Shown in pieces: positions 9,241 to 17,218 of a stretch of 53,237 bases of DNA. The translations under genes were made by a program, and so were the position numbers. The notes under the pieces are model-generated. The model was not told where the DNA came from, ran no database searches, and saw nothing but the letters and a program-made list of their open reading frames with translations. Numbering within the stretch: position 1 is the stretch's first letter; each line of letters starts with the position of its first letter. Location: the IMG/VR virus record IMGVR_UViG_3300033153_002781, positions 1 through 53,237 of that record; one strand, 5' to 3'. The stretch comes from a virus.

Positions 9241-9591
9241 CTAAATAACCCCTGCCTGTTTAAGTCCTATTATAACTGTTGATATGCTTATAATTGCTCC
9301 TAATACTATCTCAACCCAATGCCTTCCAGTCCTAGTCATTCTGGATTCCTCATCTGTTATCTTGTAGAGATGTTTCTTATCACGATGGGTTTTTAGAGCA
9401 CCCCGCACACCATCAATATCATTATGAATATCCTTATTATCTAATTGTAATTCATTCATAGTTTTGTTTCCAGCATCTAATTTCCTATTGATTGTTCCTA
9501 GGCAACCATTGATATTCTTCATGGATTCGTCATACTTGCCTATTAATTGTCCGAGTTCAAATGCACTTGGTTGCCCATCTTCACCAGTCAT
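9241..9591 (-). CDS. Coiled-coil protein with a C-terminal membrane helix
   Basis: 116 aa: a helical heptad-rich N-terminal part (residues 10-75), a basic stretch, then one hydrophobic segment near residues 93-112 (IVLGAIISISTVIIGL). The layout resembles XhlA/hemolysin-type or holin-accessory phage proteins, which could place it in host envelope disruption. Nothing enzymatic is visible. It is embedded in the virion operon between two beta-sandwich genes. Confidence 0.6.
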   Translation of the reverse strand: MTGEDGQPSAFELGQLIGKYDESMKNINGCLGTINRKLDAGNKTMNELQLDNKDIHNDIDGVRGALKTHRDKKHLYKITDEESRMTRTGRHWVEIVLGAIISISTVIIGLKQAGVI

Positions 9592-10259
9592 TAGCTCACG
9601 CTCTCATATCCGTTTACTTCTCTTGTATTAATTCTTGAATAGTCATTTAATTGATTCGGGTTCTCGAATCCGTTGTAGTTTCCATCCCATCCAGAAGCTT
9701 CACCTATCTGAACATCATCCATCCATAGATTTCCAGTACCGACATTATGTCCGAAACTCTTGAAACTATCCGCAACACCGGCAGCGTAGAAACCGCCTCC
9801 CGAAATTATCTTGGAGTCATCATACCACATATCATATACGTCACTTCCAAAATCATGCACGATCTCTATGTGATGCCAGCCAGTCGAGTAATTTGTTCCT
9901 GTGTCATGCCATCCACCAGAATAGTATTGGATATTGGCGGATGCGTCAAAATTAATATATATTAGCCATTTAGTAGGATCGAAGTCGCCAGGTGTTCTTT
10001 GTGTGTACAATGCTCTACTGTTATTCGTGGTATCGAAGTACAGCCAGGTGCTGAACCTTTCTGTCGTTGCTGTGAATGAATAAGTTGAGTGGCAGTATTT
10101 ATTTGTACCTACCATCTTTGCACCGTGAGGGGATGAATGATAATGTGCATCATCAACTTCAAATATGTCCATCGGGGATGCAACACTATTAAGAAATTTC
10201 ACAGGTGGACTTGTTCCCTCTCCCTCGCCGTTGAAATTAGATTCGAACAAGATTGGCAT
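9591..10259 (-). CDS. Concanavalin/LamG-like lectin domain protein
   Basis: 222 aa, one domain: FSTWLYFDTTN, STGWHHIEIVHDFGSDVYDMWYDDSKI and LWMDDVQIGEASG are the strand pattern seen in LamG/concanavalin-like jelly rolls, including the tryptophan-histidine turn and the closing WMDDVQI strand. No signal peptide. Coupled by one-base overlaps to genes on both sides. Probably a capsid or tail surface decoration that binds glycans; binding is inference. Confidence 0.65.
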   Translation of the reverse strand: MPILFESNFNGEGEGTSPPVKFLNSVASPMDIFEVDDAHYHSSPHGAKMVGTNKYCHSTYSFTATTERFSTWLYFDTTNNSRALYTQRTPGDFDPTKWLIYINFDASANIQYYSGGWHDTGTNYSTGWHHIEIVHDFGSDVYDMWYDDSKIISGGGFYAAGVADSFKSFGHNVGTGNLWMDDVQIGEASGWDGNYNGFENPNQLNDYSRINTREVNGYESVS

Positions 10260-10489
10260 TATTCACCCACCTTTAAATCAGTTCCCACAAGTTCCAGGCC
10301 CGAGATCTCCTTATCCGAATATATGTAACAATCGACCCCATTCTTATCGTATTCTATTACGACGTTCCATTCTGGACTGTTCTCTGCCGTTATGTCCTGT
10401 ACATCACCAGATATTCCCGGCAGATTTGAAGGCACAGATGATATCTTTACTGTATCCTTGTATTTGTAATTCCAGACTTTTTCAGCCAT
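10259..10489 (-). CDS. Small virion-operon protein, unknown
   Basis: 76 aa, beta-rich in appearance (WNVVIEYDKNGVDCYIYSDK), one cysteine, no membrane helix. It overlaps both neighbours by one base. Not recognised; position among the fibre and lectin genes suggests a small virion or assembly component. Confidence 0.6.
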   Translation of the reverse strand: MAEKVWNYKYKDTVKISSVPSNLPGISGDVQDITAENSPEWNVVIEYDKNGVDCYIYSDKEISGLELVGTDLKVGE

Positions 10490-11229
10490 TAGGGTACCAC
10501 CACGTATGAAGTGTCTGGGCAGAAATCTATGATGTCAAGATTTTCGGTAATATCTGCCACACACCTTCCAATATAATCTGTCGTGTCTGGCTTTGTTTCT
10601 GTCAGAGCACCATGTATATGATCTATGTACAGTCTCGCTCCTTTCGTAGTCCATGTCCATGCATCGTTTCTGACCTTTCCTGTTTTTAATGCTTTTCCAG
10701 AAGCATCCGCATCGATTGTTTCTAGAATCATCACGACCTTTCCTGTTGATGTGGCTATTGCATCATTGTCTGTCTTCCAGTATTTTCCGTCAGATTTCAA
10801 GTATGCGACATTCGGGAATACTAAATTCTCTCCTGCTGTGATCTTCACCACGACACCATCATATCCACCATCAGCATTTATATCAGCTTCTAATTCTTTC
10901 GGATATTCACACTCGTCCACTTTAATCATTGTTGAACTACAATATGGACATGCTGTTGGTGCAGAAATACCCTCTTCTGTGTAATGCCGGTTGCAACATA
11001 TACAATATCGAGAATATGTCGTGGGCGGGTTTCCATCATGGTTCGATACAAGCGTATCCAATGCCGTTTCCTCACCGCCCCCAAGCGTTCCATCAAAGAA
11101 TATTGATAGAGCGTCTGGTGCTTTCCAGTTAATGTATTGTAAGTCTGTCACTATTATTTCGTTGGCTTCAATCTCCATAGTGAGCTTTGTTGCATTCACA
11201 CTAGCTTTTGTATAAGGATATTCAGTCAT
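10489..11229 (-). CDS. Virion protein with an internal zinc ribbon
   Basis: 246 aa. Residues about 78-102 carry a rubredoxin-like zinc ribbon (CICC, then CPYC 17 residues on). The flanking sequence is beta-rich, and the C-terminal half (about 120-235: GGYDGVVVKITAGENLVF, SDGKYWKTDNDA, ARLYIDHIHGALT) looks like the trimeric capsid-decoration/fibre type fold with repeated ligand-like turns. A metal site inside a structural protein is unusual. Function otherwise unknown. Confidence 0.6.
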   Translation of the reverse strand: MTEYPYTKASVNATKLTMEIEANEIIVTDLQYINWKAPDALSIFFDGTLGGGEETALDTLVSNHDGNPPTTYSRYCICCNRHYTEEGISAPTACPYCSSTMIKVDECEYPKELEADINADGGYDGVVVKITAGENLVFPNVAYLKSDGKYWKTDNDAIATSTGKVVMILETIDADASGKALKTGKVRNDAWTWTTKGARLYIDHIHGALTETKPDTTDYIGRCVADITENLDIIDFCPDTSYVVVP

Positions 11230-11230
11230 C

Positions 11231-12898
11231 TTATTCCACCACCTTTGTTATGATAAGTCTTTTTCTTCTAATTGATACGGTTCCACTTGGCGATCCATTT
11301 CTTCTAAATTCAAAATCAATATTATGACTTCCAGCGAGTGGATTAACTATAACGAATCCAGAACAAACATTGTAATTATTCATTTCCCAGTTGGTCAATG
11401 CCAACTCACTTCCACCAAGTAAAACTCTCGCTTCACAACTCACATTTGCCGTTCCTGTACTTATTAATTCAAATGAATATTCGATTTTGTATTTTGCTAA
11501 TTCAAATGTTTTTGTAAATCGTCTTGCTAATTGAAATGTAGTAGACGTTGTGCTATCAACTGCTGACTCACTGTCCTGAATAACAGTTGGTGCTTTTGGT
11601 GTTGCGCTCAGTTTCAATGGTGTTACAATCTTTTCATCATCTGTTCCAGCATCAGTCTCTGCTTGCGTTGCAATTTCCGCAATTCCAATTACCAATTCAG
11701 TGGCTTGTATTGGTCTATTGTGGTTAAGTGGATTACCATCGGCTTTAGCACCCATAGCAGATACCGCTTCACTATCAAGATACTTTGCGTGATGGACACT
11801 TGGAAGTCCCGCATGTGTAGCGATATCAGTTGTTATATCAGCTGGCGTTGCTTTCTCAGTATCAAGTTCATTTATAGCCGCTTGAACATCCGTAGATGCA
11901 ATTGTTCCAGCTGGTGTATTTTCTATTGAATCCGCTGTAATGCTACCATAATACGCTGTTGGTGGTGTTAATACAGAACCAGTACCAGACGTTGCTGTGA
12001 ATGTAGATCCACCAAAATTCAATATATGAATCAATGTTGGATCTGGTGTGGCATATGATATTGCAGGCATAAGTCTTAGATACATGTGTGTGGCATCAAT
12101 ATTCACATGAAGTTCTATCAAAGCACCAACTTCATATATTGGTCTTGCTATCATCCAAGCACCTCCTGTCGCATTAGATTTAGCATTTATAATATATATT
12201 TTTGATGCTTCTGGATTAGGTCCAGATATTGATACAATTATAGAATGGTTGTCACCAGCAAAATTACCAATCTCTGTTTGATTATTACCAGCACCTATTG
12301 TTCTATTCACGGCATGATTGTATAGTTTGTTTGATTTCAAACCACCAGATGCATTTCCAAGAAATATTGCATCCAAGTCATAGTCAACCAAACTTGTTAA
12401 ATTATTACCGCCCATGCTTTGATCTGCTGTGAAAGGAACAGAGCCATCTGCACCTATAACATCTGTATCACTTACCTTTGAATTCAGATTTGCCAATAAA
12501 TCTGCTGAATGTAAAGATCCACCTAATGCGTGGATATCTTGTGTATTATCGATCTTCCTCCAAACTGATGCTATACCATCAAACCATGCGATGTCTTTTA
12601 CTTTCCAATCTGTTATTCCATCTAGGTTTGTGTTTCCAGCAACAGTGACAATATATCCATGCCCAGCAACTTTTGCACCAGGCAATGTCAAATCAGGAAC
12701 ATTTGTTGTTGCATTCCAAGCACCTTGTATGTTAATACCACCAAGAATGGATGCCAGACTTGTTAAGCTATCCTCTACTGGAAGACCATTTACATCTATT
12801 ATGACTATGTTTCCAGGTGTTGTCCCTGCCACTGGCTTATGGTCTTTTATAGAATTTATTGGATGCTTCTTACCATGATCTTTCTTACCTGGAACCAT
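11231..12898 (-). CDS. Tail or head fibre protein
   Basis: 555 aa from ATG 12898, chosen because AGGTGG lies 7 bases upstream; a TTG at 12907 is the alternative. The region around residue 400 (ATQAETDAGTDDEKIVTPLKL) is a signature of phage fibre proteins. Residues 45-110 (GAWNATTNVPDL ... GNTNLDGITDWKVKDIAWFDG) form the fibre repeat that often precedes it. The C-terminus is a beta-sandwich with EARVLLGGSELALTNWE and RRKRLIITKVVE. Role: adhesion or virion surface spike. It sits between head genes, so it may be a capsid fibre rather than a tail fibre. Confidence 0.75.
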   Translation of the reverse strand: MVPGKKDHGKKHPINSIKDHKPVAGTTPGNIVIIDVNGLPVEDSLTSLASILGGINIQGAWNATTNVPDLTLPGAKVAGHGYIVTVAGNTNLDGITDWKVKDIAWFDGIASVWRKIDNTQDIHALGGSLHSADLLANLNSKVSDTDVIGADGSVPFTADQSMGGNNLTSLVDYDLDAIFLGNASGGLKSNKLYNHAVNRTIGAGNNQTEIGNFAGDNHSIIVSISGPNPEASKIYIINAKSNATGGAWMIARPIYEVGALIELHVNIDATHMYLRLMPAISYATPDPTLIHILNFGGSTFTATSGTGSVLTPPTAYYGSITADSIENTPAGTIASTDVQAAINELDTEKATPADITTDIATHAGLPSVHHAKYLDSEAVSAMGAKADGNPLNHNRPIQATELVIGIAEIATQAETDAGTDDEKIVTPLKLSATPKAPTVIQDSESAVDSTTSTTFQLARRFTKTFELAKYKIEYSFELISTGTANVSCEARVLLGGSELALTNWEMNNYNVCSGFVIVNPLAGSHNIDFEFRRNGSPSGTVSIRRKRLIITKVVE

Positions 12899-12903
12899 AT
12901 ATA

Positions 12904-13314
12904 TCAACCACCTATTACATAGAATGTATCAGTCGCTACTTCAGCTATATAATAAATTGCATTTGTGTTACTGAATGGGAATGGTAAACTCTCACCAGAA
13001 GCTATGGGTGCTCCACCAAGTCCAACAGCAATGGATGAACCACCAAACCAGATTTGACCTATATTGCCAGAATCACAAATTATGGACACACCATTCAATA
13101 CAGGAATATCTGGTAATTGGTGTTGTAACAAATCAGGAACTGTTACTGCTAGAGAAGCATCTATATCTGACGGTAAGGCCGCATTAATTATAATTCCACC
13201 AGCCGCCCCTTTTTCAAGAGGATATGGCTTACCATCTGACTTCTTAATAGCCGCCAAAATGATGAAAGCCTGAGCTTGGTCATCTATCGGTAAATCTGGA
13301 TCGGTGTCACTCAT
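12904..13314 (-). CDS. Small virion surface protein (capsid fibre base type)
   Basis: 136 aa. The C-terminal half has the pattern SIICDSGNIGQIWFGGSSIAV ... ASGESLPFPF ... NAIYYIAEV, a beta fold seen in many small phage head-decoration or fibre-base proteins (NtG-x-[IV]-[YW]-[IVF]-GGSS). The N-terminal half is Ala/Pro/Asp rich. Position directly upstream of the fibre gene supports a partner role. Confidence 0.55.
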   Translation of the reverse strand: MSDTDPDLPIDDQAQAFIILAAIKKSDGKPYPLEKGAAGGIIINAALPSDIDASLAVTVPDLLQHQLPDIPVLNGVSIICDSGNIGQIWFGGSSIAVGLGGAPIASGESLPFPFSNTNAIYYIAEVATDTFYVIGG

Positions 13315-13319
13315 TCATC

Positions 13320-13790
13320 TCACCCCTCATATGGAATTATCTTTCCAGTCTTCAGAGCATTCTCAAGCCCCGGAGTGAGTTCGTCTGGCAATGCCTTTGG
13401 TTTGTCCATACCAGGTGTGAATGACCATCCTGAAGCCCAATCATTATAGGCTCTTGGTGCGATGAACAAATCCTCATCTGGTTCTGGAATATCTTCTACG
13501 ATATCCTCAGTCTCAATTTCCTCAATGGCATCATTAATTGCCTCATCGACAATATCTGTGACATCTTCAACCGATCCCTCATCTGGTTCTGGAATATCTT
13601 CTACGATATCCTCAGTCTCAGTTTCACCCAATGCATAACTCTCATCAAAGATCACTAGCAAGCGCATTTTCAGTTCATCCTCTCTGGCATTCAATACCAA
13701 TTTGTGACCATCCTCTTTGAATGTTCTACCGATGTCCTGGAGCTTTCTGTAGTTCTCCTCGTTCTCAATTTGTTCTCGCGTGATTTCCAT
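13320..13790 (-). CDS. Acidic protein with an internal duplication
   Basis: 156 aa from ATG 13790 (AGGTG six bases upstream; a GTG at 13799 is the alternative). It contains two copies of a 13-residue acidic block, TEDIVEDIPEPDE, encoded by exact 44-bp repeats, and a C-terminal segment rich in Trp/Pro (YNDWASGWSFTPGMDKP). It follows the capsid gene past a terminator hairpin. Not recognised; the acidic repeat and the Trp-containing tail suggest a binding peptide or head-fibre linker. Confidence 0.65.
   Translation of the reverse strand: MEITREQIENEENYRKLQDIGRTFKEDGHKLVLNAREDELKMRLLVIFDESYALGETETEDIVEDIPEPDEGSVEDVTDIVDEAINDAIEEIETEDIVEDIPEPDEDLFIAPRAYNDWASGWSFTPGMDKPKALPDELTPGLENALKTGKIIPYEG
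13472..13620. repeat. 44-bp direct repeat, two copies
   Basis: Bases 13472-13515 and 13577-13620 are identical and spaced by 105 bp (35 codons), so the duplication stays in frame within the acidic protein. It explains the doubled EDIVEDIPEPDE block and looks like a recent in-gene tandem duplication with later divergence of the spacer. Confidence 0.85.
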
Positions 13791-13825
13791 CTTGTCCACC
13801 TCGTGGTTTTGATTCTCCTTTTTCT

Positions 13826-13863
13826 TTCAAAAAAGTAAAGAGGCGTGGCCATTAAGACCACGC
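13826..13863 (-). terminator. Terminator-like hairpin after the major capsid gene
   Basis: On the minus strand, immediately after the capsid stop, GCGTGG and CCACGC (13843-13863) form a 6-bp stem with a 9-base loop, followed by a T-rich run (CTCTTTACTTTTTT). A partial terminator here would leave capsid transcripts more abundant than those of the downstream fibre genes. Confidence 0.6.
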
Positions 13864-13873
13864 TATTTCCTGT

Positions 13874-14773
13874 CTAAATGACAAGGCTATCGAGCTGGTG
13901 TGCCGCCTTGGTCTGTACAAGTGCGGTTGCGAAATACTTTCTAGCATACGCAATGTCTATTCCAGCATCAGCTTTCCTTTCATTTTCAAGGGTCATTGGT
14001 CTCTGTGTGAATACACCACAGGCCTTTGTATCAATGACGAAGAGATATCCTGTTGGATCAAAGAACTCCTCATATCCACTTCCATCTGGCTTCTCTGCTT
14101 GTATGATATCCCAGATATATGTTTTCTTGATGCCTGGGAATTTCTTGGCGATCAGTTCCTCAGCCGTTAGCATATTGGCATAGTTCATACCAATGTCATC
14201 GATTCTTGATCTTTGGTCTGATGTCCAGACAATTGCATCTGGATTGAATCCAGCCTGACGTGGCTTTTTAATTATACCATTGAGTTGGGCAAGGACGTTC
14301 TTATCGGTTTCACTTGACCAGTCAGTACCAGAGGTTGTTGCCATAGTATCCTTGACAAGATTGAAAGCCTGGGAATCAACAGCCCTAGAGAATGCCCTAG
14401 CATGATTTCCAGCACTCAACAGATCCTGAGCACTCATACCGAGATTTATCTTTGCCGCATCTGTTATTGGTATCTTGGTTTCATACTCCTCAAGAGTGTA
14501 TTCTGTGTCAGATGCTTTGATCTTTTGATCACCAGTTGAGATTCCATCTGGTTTCAGACGAGCAATGAGTTGACCCCAGTCATAGAATTTTCCTTTTAGA
14601 CCAGCTTTCCTGTCCAAAGGATTGGCGACAAAGAGTTGAGGTGCGAGTGACATCTCACCTGATTCTTTCAGAACAGATTTGACCATCTTGGCCAGATACA
14701 TCTTCTGCTTGGCTGATATCGCATCAGGGTTTACGAACAAACCCTCATAGTATTTTTCAGGTTCCAAAGGCAT
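13874..14773 (-). CDS. Major capsid protein, HK97 fold
   Basis: 299 aa from ATG 14773, where GGAGGTG lies six bases upstream (GTG 14782 is the alternative). The sequence has the HK97-type order: an N-terminal arm, an E-loop-like stretch (GQLIARLKPDGISTGDQKI), the ITDAAKINLGMSAQDLLS spine region, a P-domain helix with the INGIIKKPR/NPDAIVWTSDQ block, and the A-domain end with GVFTQRPMTLENERKADAGIDIAYARKYFATALVQTKA. Length is typical. It follows the protease-scaffold and decoration genes and is followed by a terminator, all expected for a capsid gene. Confidence 0.88.
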   Translation of the reverse strand: MPLEPEKYYEGLFVNPDAISAKQKMYLAKMVKSVLKESGEMSLAPQLFVANPLDRKAGLKGKFYDWGQLIARLKPDGISTGDQKIKASDTEYTLEEYETKIPITDAAKINLGMSAQDLLSAGNHARAFSRAVDSQAFNLVKDTMATTSGTDWSSETDKNVLAQLNGIIKKPRQAGFNPDAIVWTSDQRSRIDDIGMNYANMLTAEELIAKKFPGIKKTYIWDIIQAEKPDGSGYEEFFDPTGYLFVIDTKACGVFTQRPMTLENERKADAGIDIAYARKYFATALVQTKAAHQLDSLVI

Positions 14774-14774
14774 A

Positions 14775-15197
14775 TTATGCACCTCCAGTCAAGCGAACCA
14801 GAATTTTCTTGTTCGCATCCTTCAGCCTGTCAACATACCCAACAAGGTCATCAACATAATCAGATCCACCAATCCATAGCCTAAGCTTTCCAGCAGTGCC
14901 GACACACTTCACGGGTTGATTGAGCTTCAGAGTATCATCCTCACTGTCAATTCCCTCATGGATTCCCTTGCGGAGTAAGCCTACACGCTCACCCTTGACA
15001 GCCTCGGCCACGCCAGCGGATGTGCCTTGAATAATGCGAGCAAGCCCACAATATCTTCCAGCATTCCAGATCTTGACATTGCCGTTATCCATCATTTCCA
15101 TGGCCATGCCATCAACAACAGTTGCGCTCTCAGTCGAATCTATGATTGCACTGCCATTGACATCTTCCTCTTGAGGTCCAGTTGTAGTGTCGCTCAT
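14775..15197 (-). CDS. Capsid decoration / stabilisation protein
   Basis: 140 aa. The central beta-rich block (VKIWNAGRYCGLARIIQGTSAGVAEAV ... PVKCVGTAGKLRLWIGGSDYVDDLVGYV) resembles small capsid-cement proteins of the DUF2190/gpD-like type placed between the protease-scaffold and capsid genes. The N-terminal 25 residues are disordered. Stop and capsid start are two bases apart. Confidence 0.65.
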   Translation of the reverse strand: MSDTTTGPQEEDVNGSAIIDSTESATVVDGMAMEMMDNGNVKIWNAGRYCGLARIIQGTSAGVAEAVKGERVGLLRKGIHEGIDSEDDTLKLNQPVKCVGTAGKLRLWIGGSDYVDDLVGYVDRLKDANKKILVRLTGGA

Positions 15198-17218
15198 GTG
15201 AACACGCCCCTTTCAGGTTCACTGAATTCAAGTTCTTTGTCCTTGTCCTTGTTCTTATCATCTTCTGACAGGACTAATCCCTTTTCTCCAGCTTTCCAGT
15301 TTTCTTGGCCTCCAATGGTATTCAGGAATGCAGCCCTGTCCTCATCGCTCGAAAGAGCCATCAGAACTTTGGTTGTTCCCTCTCTCTTGGCCTCAGAGAG
15401 TTGACCTGATTCAATCAGACCGTTAACCATTGCTTTCGTATCGCTCAAGCTCCTCTCATTGCTGAGATTTGCGTTTGACTGCTTCAGGGTGTCGATCTCC
15501 GTCTGCATAGCACTGAATCTCTTTTCGAGATCAGAATTGAGCGCAGAGTCCGCTGCGGCTTTGGCAGTAGCAGCTTCCTCTTCCTTCAGTTTTTCTTCCT
15601 TTGCCTTATCCTCAGCCAGCTTCTTGTCAGCTTCAAGCTTTTCAGCTTCGAGTTTCTTTGCTTCCGCAAGTTTCTCCTCTTCAAGCTTCTTTTCTGCGGC
15701 CAATTCTTCAGGCGTTTTCGGTTTTTCTGCCATTTTCTTTCCTCCATCAGAATTCTTATCCGATGAGCTTAATTCCACCAACTCTGCTGACTTTAGCCAG
15801 CATACCTTACAGGCGGGATTTAGAGTTAGTGCTATCCCTTTGAAATCCAAGTATGTACATACCTTCTTACCACTTGAATAATCGAATGTGCATTTATCAT
15901 TGAGTTTTACACTCAGTCCTATCTTTGTGTCCGGATTACGTTTGTACCAATCTATGACACGCTCATCAAAGATGACACCGCTGACATCAATACCATTGAT
16001 TTCATCATTCCAACGTGGTTTGTAATTAAATCCTTTGACATTCTCCCAAGTGTCATCCTCATGTTCTACATCAATTCTTAGTCCACTAGCTCTATCCAAA
16101 GCATCCTTGACAACATCTGCTGGGAATTCTGTGTTCTTCCAAAAGCCCTCAGCTATTGCGGGACCATTAATCATCAAGAGTTCCGTTTTACCAGTCCTTT
16201 CAGCATCCTCATCAGACAGTTGCTCAAATCTCGGTGTCACAGCACTGTAAAAGTCATCACATTTTGATAACTCGGGAGTGTCCTTTTCAAACTGTTCATA
16301 ATGACCAGATAGATGAGTGTAGACTGATTTCTTATCTTCTGACGGAATATCAACACCGCCACGTGCACCAAGTAAAGCAGCCATAGCTGCAACTACTCCT
16401 TTCCAGACTACTTTCAATGAGCCGTCTATGATATCGTGATGGGGTAGTTTATAGCTTTCCAGATTCTCTTGGTCATCACCATTGTACCAGGCAAAGCCTA
16501 ATCTGTATTTGTCCCAGTCTATTTTGTCCTTATCACCAGAACCATCACTAGAAGCCCATTTTCTTATGTTGAGTTCTGAGGATGTTCCATCCCAAACCAT
16601 GTCTATATCTGCCATTGGTGTGTCATGTGGTGCAACGGCTGAGAATGATTCAGATAGTTTGGTAACTGTTTGGATTGATTCTATTTTGAATGATAATCCA
16701 TCTTCAGGAAGCTCGGCTACAATTGCACCATTTATAACACCACCTATATCTGGATGAACTGGGAACAACATAAATTCACCCTCCCATAGAACTGCACCTA
16801 AAATATCCTCATTAGGTTCATCAACAAAGAGTAATTGATCAACATTCCATCCCTGAACGTCCTCACCCATTCTTTTTCTGAACACCAACCATGCCTTGTC
16901 TTCGCCTTCTGGTGGATATTTATCCAGTAAGGATTGTATAGCACTACCTTGTAACACTACTGTTGTATGTATATTTGATTTTAATAGTGACAAGGAAAGC
17001 TCTTTCTCACGATTGACCCATGATTTTTCATCCTCTGATTTTTCAAAGAGTTTTATCCACGTAGCCCACGCTACGGCTGCAGGATTATCTATTTCCTCTT
17101 GACCTTTGAGTGAATCAAAGATTTCTCCAAATTTATTAGCCTGTTCTAAAGTCAGAGGAATTCCCTGATGCGTTTTTATATTATCTGGCAATTCTTCAAT
17201 AGTATTCCAAGGTGTCAT
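15194..17218 (-). CDS. Prohead protease-scaffold fusion
   Basis: 674 aa, longer than typical proteases. Residues 1-70 resemble a ChaB-like segment (VAWATWIKLFEKSEDEKSW). About 195-310 is the block with YKLPHHDI, LKVVWKGVVAAMAALLGARGG and SVYTHLSGHYEQF that is common ahead of phage proteases. About 335-480 resembles the prohead protease (GFWKNTEF, RIDVEHEDD, GFNYKPRWN, IGLSVKL, GIALTLNPACKVCW). Residues 500-650 are a Lys/Glu/Ala coiled-coil scaffold with a processed-looking C-terminus. Fusion would deliver protease and scaffold in equal amounts. Overlaps the portal stop by four bases. Confidence 0.8.
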   Translation of the reverse strand: MTPWNTIEELPDNIKTHQGIPLTLEQANKFGEIFDSLKGQEEIDNPAAVAWATWIKLFEKSEDEKSWVNREKELSLSLLKSNIHTTVVLQGSAIQSLLDKYPPEGEDKAWLVFRKRMGEDVQGWNVDQLLFVDEPNEDILGAVLWEGEFMLFPVHPDIGGVINGAIVAELPEDGLSFKIESIQTVTKLSESFSAVAPHDTPMADIDMVWDGTSSELNIRKWASSDGSGDKDKIDWDKYRLGFAWYNGDDQENLESYKLPHHDIIDGSLKVVWKGVVAAMAALLGARGGVDIPSEDKKSVYTHLSGHYEQFEKDTPELSKCDDFYSAVTPRFEQLSDEDAERTGKTELLMINGPAIAEGFWKNTEFPADVVKDALDRASGLRIDVEHEDDTWENVKGFNYKPRWNDEINGIDVSGVIFDERVIDWYKRNPDTKIGLSVKLNDKCTFDYSSGKKVCTYLDFKGIALTLNPACKVCWLKSAELVELSSSDKNSDGGKKMAEKPKTPEELAAEKKLEEEKLAEAKKLEAEKLEADKKLAEDKAKEEKLKEEEAATAKAAADSALNSDLEKRFSAMQTEIDTLKQSNANLSNERSLSDTKAMVNGLIESGQLSEAKREGTTKVLMALSSDEDRAAFLNTIGGQENWKAGEKGLVLSEDDKNKDKDKELEFSEPERGVFT

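Noticed and set aside
15459-15881. 140-codon plus-strand Ser/Phe-rich frame
   Set aside because: Antisense of the Lys/Glu/Ala coiled-coil scaffold, which reads as Ser/Phe/Leu on the other strand; a typical shadow.
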